The notes: generated by a model from the sequence alone, not told the origin. A DNA stretch of 6,160 nucleotides from an uncultured Streptococcus sp. (GCA_916048115.1 CAJZGQ010000069.1:1-6160), one strand, 5' to 3'; positions 1 through 6,057 are shown, counted from the stretch's first letter. Numbers and translations: made by a program.

Positions 1-3
1 ATG

Positions 4-20
4 GAACTTCTTCGAAGTTC
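4..20. repeat. Short perfect hairpin at left window edge
   Basis: GAACTTC at 4-10 and GAAGTTC at 14-20 form a perfect 7-bp inverted repeat around a 3-base loop. It lies about 58 bases beyond the permease stop codon, so it could help end the minus-strand transporter transcript. The three bases left in the window beyond it on that strand (CAT) are not a T-run, so an intrinsic terminator cannot be shown. The adjoining stretch 21-52, with a GACGTC palindrome, has no coding signal and may belong to an interspersed intergenic repeat that continues outside the window. Confidence 0.4.
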
Positions 21-77
21 GCTGACGTCCGTACTCACCTAAGGAAAGTTTCTAATTTGATTCGAGCTTCTCTCTCC

Positions 78-2063
78 TTATATCTGCACAATCTTACGAT
101 AGCTCCGAGAGGTGATCCAAAAGACGATCAAGTAGGTGATGAGAAAGACAGCACAGACACTGAGGGTCACGACGAGGACTTGGCCACTATTGATGACACC
201 GAGCACTTTGAGAATGAGGCGGATCATATGGTAGGCAAAGGCCAGGTGGACAAAGGCAAAGATAAGAGGGAGGAAGAAGACGGTCCGCACTTGACGGTTG
301 ATGGTCCGTTTGACCTCGTGTTCATCAAGCCCCACCTGTTGGAGGATGACGAAGCGATCACGGTCTTCATAGCCTTCTGAGATTTGCTTGTAGTAAATGA
401 CGATGACGGTTCCGACCATAAAGATCAGTGACAAGAAAATCCCGATAAAGAAGATGCCACCAAAGAGGCTATTCAACTCTGCCACATCATTGGCTCGGTT
501 ACCTCCATAGATAAATGTTCCTTGACCCTGTTGGCTGCTCAATTCATCGATCATCTTGTCATAACTAGCTGCTAGCTTGAGCTGCTGGTCTTCATCGACA
601 TTGACATTGAAACCACCGTAGATATTGGTATTGATGGCAAGATTTGGAAACTGGGCGACAAAGGCTGAGAGGTCAGGCACGATCAGGTAGTTGAAATCCT
701 CCGTCAGCATATTAAACTGATTGGGCACGTGATCGGTGATAAAATCCTTGCTCACTTCTTCCTTGACTTGGAAGTCATGCCCGTTGATAGTAAACTGCTT
801 TTGCCCCTTAAGAGCCTCGTTATGGGCAAAGAGGATGACTTGGTTGCCTGTCAGATCGACGTGTTCGCCTGTCATGTGTTCATAACTAGCTACATCAAAG
901 ACCATAAAGACAGTTTTAGGAGTGACGCTGCGTTCATCAGCTGGATAGACAGTGAAATCCGTGCCCTTTTGTGATTTAACCCCAAAGTTGGCATAGGTCA
1001 TCAGGTCGCGATTTGTGATCTTGAGATGGTGTTCAGAAGCAAATTCATCAAATTTTTGATTGATCTGCTCCAGATCGACCCCTTTCCCTTGGACAGAGAA
1101 ATCATGAGGCGCCATGATTTTCTTGACCATTTCGCTACCGACATAGATGTTGGTGGCTGCAGAGATCGTCACCAGCACCATGGTCGAGAGGATGGCAATG
1201 GTAGCAAGGCCCACTGCATTTTTCTTCATACGATAGATGAGGTTAGAGACCGAGATCATATTGTTGGGCTGGTAATAATAGCTCTTCTTTTTCTTAAGCA
1301 GGTGCAAGAAGACGGTGATCCCCGCATTAAAGAGCAGGTAGGTCCCGATCATGACCAGGATAACGGCTAGAAAGAAGGTCACAAGCGCAATGATGGGGTC
1401 TTTGACAGACAAAGCTAGGTAGTAGCCAAAACCAAGAGAGGCTAAGCCCAGGATGGTTTGGGGCCACAGGAAGCGAGCTTTCTTTTCACCACTGGCCTTC
1501 TCACGCGTCAACTGCAGGGCATTCAAACGGAGAATCCGCCAAGCATTGAGAAGAATCAAAAGTCCAAAGATGAGACCAAAGGTGACAAAGACCAAGATGA
1601 CAATCCCAGGTTGGAAGGTGGACACTAGCTGGACCTTCATCTTCATGAGTTTCAAAAGAAAGGCAAAGATCAGCTTGTCAAAGAGAGCCCCGATCAAGAC
1701 ACCCGCTGAGATGGTTAGAAAGCCAAAAAGCAAGAGTTCCTTGAAGATCATGCTGATGAGATGGCGTTTTTCAAGGCCCAGCATGCTATAGATGCCCAGC
1801 TCCTTGGAGCGATTTTTCATGACGAAGCTATTGGCATAGAGCACGATGATAGCTCCTGCGGCATTGACCACGAAGAACCCCAAGCTGAGAGTGAACACTA
1901 TGGAAGAGCCCCCTCGAAGCTCGGAAATACGGGGATTAAAGGTCAGGGAGTCAAAGAGGTAAGCGATGGTCACTGCGAGAATGACCGCAATCGCAAAGGG
2001 ATAATAGAGCTTGCGGTTCTTGATCAGATTGGAGCAAGCTAATTTAGTGGTTAATCGAAACAT
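78..2063 (-). CDS. BceB-type FtsX-family ABC transporter permease (antimicrobial peptide/bacitracin resistance)
   Basis: This is a 661-residue membrane protein with the BceB layout: an N-terminal helix (about 20-38), an FtsX-type group of helices (about 55-78, 107-140, 152-173), two more (203-220, 223-247), helix 7 (284-302), a large external domain of about 230 residues (303-532), and three C-terminal helices (533-557, 594-613, 628-650). That makes ten in all. The length matches streptococcal BceB-like permeases (about 660). In the family, the permease works with the ATPase to free lipid II-cycle intermediates from peptide antibiotics such as bacitracin, and it signals transport activity to the partner kinase. 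The external domain is thought to set drug specificity. The ATG follows the ATPase stop codon directly (TAG-ATG), with GAGG 8 bases upstream inside the ATPase gene, so translation is probably coupled. No truncation or frameshift is visible. The drug recognised cannot be read from the sequence. Confidence 0.93.
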   Translation of the reverse strand: MFRLTTKLACSNLIKNRKLYYPFAIAVILAVTIAYLFDSLTFNPRISELRGGSSIVFTLSLGFFVVNAAGAIIVLYANSFVMKNRSKELGIYSMLGLEKRHLISMIFKELLLFGFLTISAGVLIGALFDKLIFAFLLKLMKMKVQLVSTFQPGIVILVFVTFGLIFGLLILLNAWRILRLNALQLTREKASGEKKARFLWPQTILGLASLGFGYYLALSVKDPIIALVTFFLAVILVMIGTYLLFNAGITVFLHLLKKKKSYYYQPNNMISVSNLIYRMKKNAVGLATIAILSTMVLVTISAATNIYVGSEMVKKIMAPHDFSVQGKGVDLEQINQKFDEFASEHHLKITNRDLMTYANFGVKSQKGTDFTVYPADERSVTPKTVFMVFDVASYEHMTGEHVDLTGNQVILFAHNEALKGQKQFTINGHDFQVKEEVSKDFITDHVPNQFNMLTEDFNYLIVPDLSAFVAQFPNLAINTNIYGGFNVNVDEDQQLKLAASYDKMIDELSSQQGQGTFIYGGNRANDVAELNSLFGGIFFIGIFLSLIFMVGTVIVIYYKQISEGYEDRDRFVILQQVGLDEHEVKRTINRQVRTVFFLPLIFAFVHLAFAYHMIRLILKVLGVINSGQVLVVTLSVCAVFLITYLIVFWITSRSYRKIVQI

Positions 2064-2822
2064 CTACTCCACCTCACTTGCCATGACCGTCAGAGTATCT
2101 GAGATTTCTTGGAACATCTGACGCTCTGTTTTTTCCCCGCGGAAGATCTGGTTGTAAAGGATCCCATCCTTGATAAAGAGCACGCGCTTGGCCCGAGCTG
2201 CTGCTGCGGTTGAGTGGGTCACCATGAGAATAGTTTGCCCCATTGTATTAATATCTTCAAAGACATCGAGCAAAGCAGCCGAAGACTTGGAATCCAGCGC
2301 CCCTGTTGGCTCATCAGCAAGGAGAATTTCAGGTGAGGTGATGATGGCCCGTGCTACAGCCACCCGTTGTTTTTGCCCACCAGAGATTTCGTAAGGATAT
2401 TTTTCTAGAAGTTGGTGAATGCCCAACTCTCGACTGACGCTATCCACCTTGCTCATCATTTCCTTGACGGGTCTGCGTGAGAGAACTAGAGGGAGAAGGA
2501 TATTGTCCTTGACGGACAAGGTATCGAGCAGGTTGAAGTCTTGAAAGACAAATCCTAGTTTTTCCCGACGAAAACTCGAGGCATCCTTGTTCTTGATAGT
2601 TGAAGTATCGGTACCGTTGAGGTAGACCCGCCCTTCGGTCGGCTGGTCCAGCATGGCTAGGATATTGAGGAGCGTCGATTTCCCGGATCCTGATTCCCCC
2701 ATGATGGCAACGTATTCGCCATTTTCCACAGTGAAGTGAATATCCTTTAAGGCTTCAACCTGCGTTCCTTGAAAGCGGGTTTTGTAGATTTTTTTGATAT
2801 GTTGAACATCTAGCAATGACAT
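2064..2822 (-). CDS. BceA-type ABC transporter ATP-binding protein
   Basis: This 252-residue cytoplasmic ATPase powers the adjacent permease. All ABC motifs are intact: Walker A GESGSGKST (42-50), Q-loop with Gln94 in VFQDFNLLD, signature ISGGQKQR (146-153), Walker B ILLADEP (166-172) with catalytic Glu171, D-loop GALD after it, and switch His203 in VTHS. The length and the FQDFNLLD Q-loop fit the MacB/BceA/LolD class that pairs with FtsX-type permeases. The ATG at 2822 is supported by AAAGGAG at 2829-2835 with a 6-base spacer. The gene starts 15 bases after the stop of the 42-residue ORF and abuts the permease, so the three are almost certainly one transcript. The nearest relatives I know by size and context are the pneumococcal bacitracin-resistance ATPase (252 residues) and S. 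mutans MbrA. Assignment to the family is firm, but exact orthology is inferred. Confidence 0.95.
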   Translation of the reverse strand: MSLLDVQHIKKIYKTRFQGTQVEALKDIHFTVENGEYVAIMGESGSGKSTLLNILAMLDQPTEGRVYLNGTDTSTIKNKDASSFRREKLGFVFQDFNLLDTLSVKDNILLPLVLSRRPVKEMMSKVDSVSRELGIHQLLEKYPYEISGGQKQRVAVARAIITSPEILLADEPTGALDSKSSAALLDVFEDINTMGQTILMVTHSTAAAARAKRVLFIKDGILYNQIFRGEKTERQMFQEISDTLTVMASEVE

Positions 2823-2837
2823 ACTTTTCTCCTTTTA

Positions 2838-2966
2838 CTAGTAGATCAAGAAAAATTCTTGGGTTTGTTGCAGGACTTGGAGACCAAATTCCGTCTTTTC
2901 CAGATCGGTTTGCTCATTTGGTTTCTTAATCTTTTTGGGTTGTTTCATCCATTTCAAGAGTTTCAT
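2838..2966 (-). CDS. Unrecognised 42-residue small protein, first gene of the transporter operon
   Basis: This short ORF runs from ATG at 2966 to TAG at 2838. I do not recognise the product. Its ribosome binding site is the best in the window (GAAGGAGG at 2975-2982, 8-base spacer), and it ends 15 bases before the ATPase ATG. It is the first reading frame downstream of the BceR-like operator. The N-terminus (MKLLKWMKQPKKIKK) has seven lysines in the first 15 residues and could form a short basic amphipathic helix. The rest is polar and mixed-charge with a hydrophobic aromatic tail ending in FFLIY. Estimated net charge is about +3. There is no convincing signal peptide, no cysteine and no full membrane span. 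Possible roles are a small modulator of the transporter or kinase, a membrane-surface peptide, or a leader ORF that couples translation to the ATPase. It does not look like a bacteriocin precursor: there is no double-glycine leader, and the open frame is too short for leader plus core. Confidence 0.75.
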   Translation of the reverse strand: MKLLKWMKQPKKIKKPNEQTDLEKTEFGLQVLQQTQEFFLIY

Positions 2967-2974
2967 TTTCTTGA

Positions 2975-2982
2975 CCTCCTTC
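2975..2982 (-). promoter_or_regulatory. Strong ribosome binding site fixing the small ORF start
   Basis: On the minus strand the sequence reads GAAGGAGG, then the 8-base spacer TCAAGAAA, then ATG. This near-perfect complement to the 16S rRNA tail at ideal spacing is the main evidence that the 42-residue ORF is translated. Confidence 0.8.
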
Positions 2983-2995
2983 ATTTGATGAGACT

Positions 2996-3024
2996 ATTGT
3001 ATAAAAAATAAAAGGCGGCTACCA
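2996..3024 (-). promoter_or_regulatory. Candidate promoter A for the small ORF-ATPase-permease operon
   Basis: A -10 box TACAAT (2996-3001, 5/6 to consensus) has a poor -35 element TGGTAG (3019-3024) at 17-base spacing. Transcription would begin near 2989, giving a leader of about 22 bases, and the centre of the operator would sit near -73. A weak -35 fits a promoter that needs an activator. The alternative start is TAAAAT at 3039-3044. The sequence does not decide between them. Confidence 0.45.
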
Positions 3025-3037
3025 TAACCTAACCTTT
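3003..3037 (-). terminator. Possible intrinsic terminator or attenuator after the kinase gene
   Basis: On the minus strand AAAGG (3033-3037) can pair with CCTTT (3011-3015). An inner stem GGTTA (3025-3029) pairs with TAGCC (3017-3021), including one G-U pair, around a TGG loop. A T-rich tail TATTTTTT follows at 3003-3010. It could end the regulator-kinase transcript. The stem is interrupted by unpaired bases on both sides, so strength is doubtful. It overlaps candidate promoter A, and only read-through RNA, not RNA started at candidate promoter B, would contain the whole structure. Confidence 0.4.
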
Positions 3038-3038
3038 C

Positions 3039-3044
3039 ATTTTA
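3039..3044 (-). promoter_or_regulatory. Candidate -10 box B for the transporter operon
   Basis: TAAAAT matches 5 of 6 consensus -10 positions and lies 10 bases downstream of the BceR-like palindrome, which would then cover the -35 region. No good -35 hexamer is present. The start would be near 3032, giving a leader of about 65 bases ahead of the small ORF. This is an alternative to the -10 box at 2996-3001. Confidence 0.3.
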
Positions 3045-3054
3045 CCGTTTATTT

Positions 3055-3070
3055 CTTACATTTTTGTAAG
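3055..3070. promoter_or_regulatory. BceR-type operator palindrome
   Basis: CTTACA (3055-3060), TTTT, TGTAAG (3065-3070) is a perfect 6-bp inverted repeat with a 4-base centre. It matches the family consensus TNACA-N4-TGTAA described for regulators of Bce-type modules in Firmicutes. It lies between the kinase stop codon and the small ORF, upstream of both candidate -10 boxes of the transporter operon. The regulator encoded at 4048-4725 is the obvious ligand, which is inferred from the motif and linkage. I saw no second copy in the divergent region 4726-4872. Confidence 0.75.
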
Positions 3071-3080
3071 ATGGAAAAAA

Positions 3081-4055
3081 CTAATCCATCACCAACTTCT
3101 TTTCTTCAAAGTGAATAGCGACGGTTGTGCCTTGGCCAACCTCTGAGTGGAGGCTAATCTTGTGGCCCAATTGCTCTGCAATTTTCTTAGACAGATAGAG
3201 CCCCAGCCCTGAGGATTGCTGGGTCATGTGGCCATTGTAACCGGAGAAGCCCCGCTCAAATACGCGGAGGACATCGCTATTTTTGATTCCAATCCCGCTG
3301 TCTTTTATATAGAGAGTCTGGTCTTTGAAATAGATCTCAATTCCACCTGTACTGGTATACTTGAGGCTATTGGACAAGAGTTGCTCGATGATGACCAAAA
3401 GCCACTTGCGATCGGTAATGACGGCGACATCCAAATCATGCAGGTTCACTGTCAAGTTCTTTTGGATAAAAAAGAGGGCATATTTGCGGACCACTTCTTT
3501 GACCAAGTCCTCTAGCGACACGCGCTTTAAGACCAGATCGTCATGAAAACTCTCCAATCGCAGGTACTGCAGAACCAGATTGGCATAGGAGTCAATCTTG
3601 AAAAGTTCCTGCTCCATCTGCTGCTTGACAATAGGTGTCTCGACATCTTGGACCAAGAGCTGGCTAGCTGCAATGGGCGTCTTAATCTGGTGAACCCAGA
3701 GGGTGTAGTAATCCATCAGGTCATTGAACTTGGCCTGGGCTACTTTGCCTTGCTCCAGGCGAGCCTGCTGTTCTTCTATATATTTTTCATAAAGGAGATG
3801 TTCCAGTGGTGAGGCAACTTCTATTTCCTCATACAGCAAGGCTTTGCGGTAGTCCTGAAGGGTCATAGCCAAATCCCAGATCAAGATACAGAGGGTAAAA
3901 AATCCTAGCATCAGAGTCGCATAGAGGAAAACCGTCCCCGTCTCTGGAAAGAGAAAAGCAAAGACCAAATCGACCATCAAAAAGATGACCACTAGATAGA
4001 GCAGGCGCCTGCGGGATACCACATACTGCCAAAAGATGTTTCCATATTTATTCAT
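3081..4055 (-). CDS. BceS-type intramembrane-sensing histidine kinase
   Basis: This 324-residue kinase has two N-terminal membrane helices (about 18-36 and 42-62) separated by only about five residues around PETGT. It therefore has almost no external sensor, the hallmark of intramembrane-sensing kinases that take their signal from a BceAB transporter. The phospho-acceptor is His122 in WVHQIKTPI. The ATPase domain has the N-box around Asn229 (EQLLSNSLKYTS), DSGIGI (252-257), an F-box FERGFSG (266-272), SSGLGLYL (281-288) and GQGT (307-310), so it looks catalytically complete. The ATG at 4055 lies inside the end of the regulator gene (8-base overlap), which points to coupled translation. The size is that of the pneumococcal TCS01 kinase (324 residues) and close to BceS and MbrD. 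The expected partner is the regulator directly upstream, with the permease at 78-2063 as the sensory input. Confidence 0.94.
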   Translation of the reverse strand: MNKYGNIFWQYVVSRRRLLYLVVIFLMVDLVFAFLFPETGTVFLYATLMLGFFTLCILIWDLAMTLQDYRKALLYEEIEVASPLEHLLYEKYIEEQQARLEQGKVAQAKFNDLMDYYTLWVHQIKTPIAASQLLVQDVETPIVKQQMEQELFKIDSYANLVLQYLRLESFHDDLVLKRVSLEDLVKEVVRKYALFFIQKNLTVNLHDLDVAVITDRKWLLVIIEQLLSNSLKYTSTGGIEIYFKDQTLYIKDSGIGIKNSDVLRVFERGFSGYNGHMTQQSSGLGLYLSKKIAEQLGHKISLHSEVGQGTTVAIHFEEKKLVMD

Positions 4056-4725
4056 GGACTAACCCATAACCGATGCCTTTCTTGGTTTCGATGAAGTTTG
4101 ACAAGCCAGCCTCTTCTAATTTCTTGCGAAGGCGAGCCACATTGACAGACAAGGTATTGTCATCAATGAAGAAGTCGCTATTCCAGAGCTCTTTCATCAT
4201 ATCATCGCGCGACACGATACTGCCCGCATGCTCAAACAGGACGCGCAGGATCTGAAATTCATTCTTGGTCAACTTGATGACTTCCCCTTCATACACCAGG
4301 TCCGTGGACTTGAGATTGAGGATGGCGCCACGGTGTTCCAGCAGATTTTGATCCGTGCCAAATTCGTAAGAGCGACGCAAGAGCCCTTGGACCTTAGCAA
4401 GGAGCACATTTTGATCAAAAGGCTTGGTGACAAAGTCGTCTCCACCCATATTGATGGCCATGACAATATCCATGGCTTGATCCCGTGAGGAAAGAAACAT
4501 GATCGGAACCTTTGAAACCTTGCGAATCTCCTGGCACCAGTGGTAACCATTGTAGAGAGGCAGTCCAATATCCATGAGGATCAAGTGGGGGTCGGTTTCT
4601 ACAAAGATCCCGAGAACATCCATAAAATCCTCTACTGCGACCACTTCATAGCCCCATTGTTCCAATAATTGTTTGACCTGTTGGCGGATAATGTTATCAT
4701 CTTCGACTAAGAGAATTTTATGCAT
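4048..4725 (-). CDS. BceR-type OmpR-family response regulator
   Basis: This 225-residue regulator has an intact receiver domain (about 1-117), with acidic pair Asp9/Asp10, phospho-acceptor Asp52 in LILMDIGLP, Ser79/Ser80 in the switch position and Lys101 in the TKPF motif. An OmpR-type winged-helix domain follows (about 128-223) with the recognition region NTLSVNVARLRKKL and the C-terminal GIGYGL turn. It is phosphorylated by the kinase encoded next to it and probably binds the palindrome at 3055-3070 to switch on the transporter operon. The ATG at 4725 is supported by AAGGA at 4735-4739 with a 9-base spacer. A TATAAT box with extended TG lies about 30 bases upstream. The 225-residue length matches the pneumococcal TCS01 regulator. 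Family and role are well supported, while the exact regulon is inferred. Confidence 0.95.
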   Translation of the reverse strand: MHKILLVEDDNIIRQQVKQLLEQWGYEVVAVEDFMDVLGIFVETDPHLILMDIGLPLYNGYHWCQEIRKVSKVPIMFLSSRDQAMDIVMAINMGGDDFVTKPFDQNVLLAKVQGLLRRSYEFGTDQNLLEHRGAILNLKSTDLVYEGEVIKLTKNEFQILRVLFEHAGSIVSRDDMMKELWNSDFFIDDNTLSVNVARLRKKLEEAGLSNFIETKKGIGYGLVHE

Positions 4726-4756
4726 GGCTTTCTTTCCTTCTTTTTTTCTTCTTCCT

Positions 4757-4765
4757 ATTATAACA
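4757..4765 (-). promoter_or_regulatory. Extended -10 promoter of the regulator-kinase operon
   Basis: On the minus strand the sequence reads TGTTATAAT, a perfect TATAAT (4757-4762) with the TGn extension. The -35 position is poor (TTTTTC at 17-base spacing), which the extended -10 can offset. The predicted start near 4750 gives a leader of about 25 bases before the regulator ATG. No BceR-type palindrome is nearby, so this promoter is probably not autoregulated. Confidence 0.65.
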
Positions 4766-4767
4766 GA

Positions 4768-4806
4768 TTAAGAAGCAGAGAAAAAGATCGAGCGTAGCCT
4801 TCTTAA
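4768..4806. repeat. 8-bp inverted repeat between the divergent promoters
   Basis: TTAAGAAG (4768-4775) and CTTCTTAA (4799-4806) are exact inverted repeats separated by 23 bases. A short direct repeat TAACAG also occurs at each arm (4761-4766 and 4804-4809). The left arm lies just upstream of the regulator -10 box, and the right arm lies about 34 bases upstream of the hydrolase -10 box. It could be a binding site for a factor acting on both promoters, or chance in an A/T-rich region. Confidence 0.3.
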
Positions 4807-4836
4807 CAGTAAGAGCTTTTTCTACTCCCATTTTTG

Positions 4837-4845
4837 TGCTATACT
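4837..4845 (+). promoter_or_regulatory. Extended -10 promoter of the DUF2974 hydrolase gene
   Basis: TGCTATACT combines the TGn extension with a TATACT -10 box (4840-4845, 5/6 to consensus). The -35 position (about 4817-4822) is only a T-rich run. The predicted start near 4852 gives a leader of about 21 bases before the ATG at 4873. It also argues against any translation start upstream of about 4850. Confidence 0.6.
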
Positions 4846-4861
4846 GAAAGAAATGAGACAC

Positions 4862-4867
4862 GGGAGG
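4862..4867 (+). promoter_or_regulatory. Ribosome binding site fixing the hydrolase start
   Basis: GGGAGG is followed by the 5-base spacer CACAG and ATG at 4873. The frame is open further upstream to a TTG at 4834, but that codon lies upstream of the predicted transcription start and has no Shine-Dalgarno sequence, so 4873 is preferred. Confidence 0.75.
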
Positions 4868-4872
4868 CACAG

Positions 4873-6057
4873 ATGTCGACGATTTTTGATTACCTAAAAG
4901 AAGTGACTTATGATTCCATATATGACCGTCCTTTCAATGAACTGGATGTTCTCGCATTGACAGAGCTGACCTATCTGCCCTTTGGGCACATTGTGCCTCA
5001 AGGAGATACAACAGGGATCCAAGTGCGCCTGTCTGATGCGATGGAACTGATCGATCGAACTACCGATTTCATCGTGAGTAACCAGCACCTCCAATTAGTC
5101 GATGAGTTGGCTACTTCAAAGCGCTTTAAGAACATCAAACTCCTCAACTACGTCGATGAGTACGATCCCGATGTGCAAAAACAATTTGCGGCCATGACCT
5201 ATCGGCTTAGTCTGGATACGTATTTGGTCGTTTTCAGAGGAACGGATGACACCTTGATCGGCTGGAAGGAAGACTTCCACATGACCTATATGGACCATGT
5301 TCCAGCTCAGAAACGCGCAGCCAGCTACCTGCAACATGTCATGAAAGAATTTCCGAAAGGGCGCTTCTTAGTAGCTGGTCACTCCAAAGGGGGCAACCTT
5401 GCGACCTATGCCTGCACTTACCTGCCGGATTCCTTATTTGAACGGGTCGATGCGATCTACAGCTACGATGCTCCTGGCCTCAACAAAGCCATTATCGAAA
5501 CCGAAGGCTACCAGCGCACGTCTCCATACATTCGTCGCTTTGTCCCTCAGGGATCCATCGTTGGCATGATGTTGGAAGTGCCAGAACCGACGACCATTGT
5601 CAAAAGTCACGCCTTTGGTGGTTTTGCCCAGCACGATGCCTTTACTTGGGAAATCAAGGACGACAGCTTTGTGACCGTTTCTGAAACCAGTCCAGATAGC
5701 CAGCAGACCGATCTGACCTTGAAGCAATGGGTTCGCGAGACCTCGGCAGACGAGCGCAAGAAGTTTTTTGACACCTTTTTTGGCATTTTTCTGGATGCCG
5801 GCATCACTTCCATCAATGATCTAACTGATCTCAAACAGCTAGCTAAGGCCAAGGAAATCCTCCAAAATGCCCAGGATTTGGATCCAACCGAGCGGGAAAT
5901 GCTGGAACGCTTGGCCAAGCAGCTCATCGACACCCGCTTTCAAGCCTGGAAAAAATGGCAGACGGTCCCCCGCATCCTGGTTCAAATGGCCGCATTTTTC
6001 AAGCGAAAACAAGCAGTCGAGCTTGCCTCGCCACTGCTCTTAGAGCACAAGGAGTGA
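4873..6057 (+). CDS. DUF2974 (Mbeg1-like) putative alpha/beta-hydrolase/lipase
   Basis: This 394-residue protein belongs to the DUF2974/Mbeg1-like group of class 3 lipase-like hydrolases. It has a strand and oxyanion-type motif YLVVFRGTDDT (117-127), then the nucleophile elbow GHSKGGN (169-175) with Ser171 as predicted nucleophile. YSYDAPG (197-202) and VPQGSIVGMML (224-234) follow, with candidate catalytic histidines His246 and His254 (the latter in QHDAFTW, a conserved family signature). The region 285-394 is helical and charged and probably not catalytic. There is no signal peptide or clear membrane helix, so it is predicted to be cytoplasmic. The true substrate is unknown; acyl-ester hydrolysis is inferred from the fold. 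The gene is divergent from the regulator gene with 147 bases between the two start codons. Nothing in the sequence ties it to the resistance module apart from position. The start at 4873 is set by GGGAGG at 4862-4867. Confidence 0.88.
   Translation: MSTIFDYLKEVTYDSIYDRPFNELDVLALTELTYLPFGHIVPQGDTTGIQVRLSDAMELIDRTTDFIVSNQHLQLVDELATSKRFKNIKLLNYVDEYDPDVQKQFAAMTYRLSLDTYLVVFRGTDDTLIGWKEDFHMTYMDHVPAQKRAASYLQHVMKEFPKGRFLVAGHSKGGNLATYACTYLPDSLFERVDAIYSYDAPGLNKAIIETEGYQRTSPYIRRFVPQGSIVGMMLEVPEPTTIVKSHAFGGFAQHDAFTWEIKDDSFVTVSETSPDSQQTDLTLKQWVRETSADERKKFFDTFFGIFLDAGITSINDLTDLKQLAKAKEILQNAQDLDPTEREMLERLAKQLIDTRFQAWKKWQTVPRILVQMAAFFKRKQAVELASPLLLEHKE

Noticed and set aside
71..80. Shine-Dalgarno-like TAAGGAGAGA on the minus strand overlapping the permease stop codon, suggesting a further operon gene.
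   Set aside because: No ATG, GTG or TTG follows at usable spacing. The first GTG (38-36) is about 35 bases away and has no proper binding site of its own, though its frame stays open to the window edge. It may be a relic or chance.
1026..1370. Plus-strand open frames of 60-114 codons opposite the permease, kinase and regulator genes, including this one.
   Set aside because: They lie antisense to clear conserved genes, have no ribosome binding sites, and have compositions typical of reversed coding sequence.
2838..2966. Interpretation of the small ORF as a bacteriocin or pheromone precursor.
   Set aside because: There is no double-glycine or Sec leader, no cysteines and no processing or export genes adjacent. 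The lysine-rich start alone is not enough.
4834..4872. N-terminal extension of the hydrolase starting at TTG 4834 (13 extra residues).
   Set aside because: The extension overlaps the predicted -10 box (4840-4845) and lacks a ribosome binding site, whereas ATG 4873 has GGGAGG at 5-base spacing.
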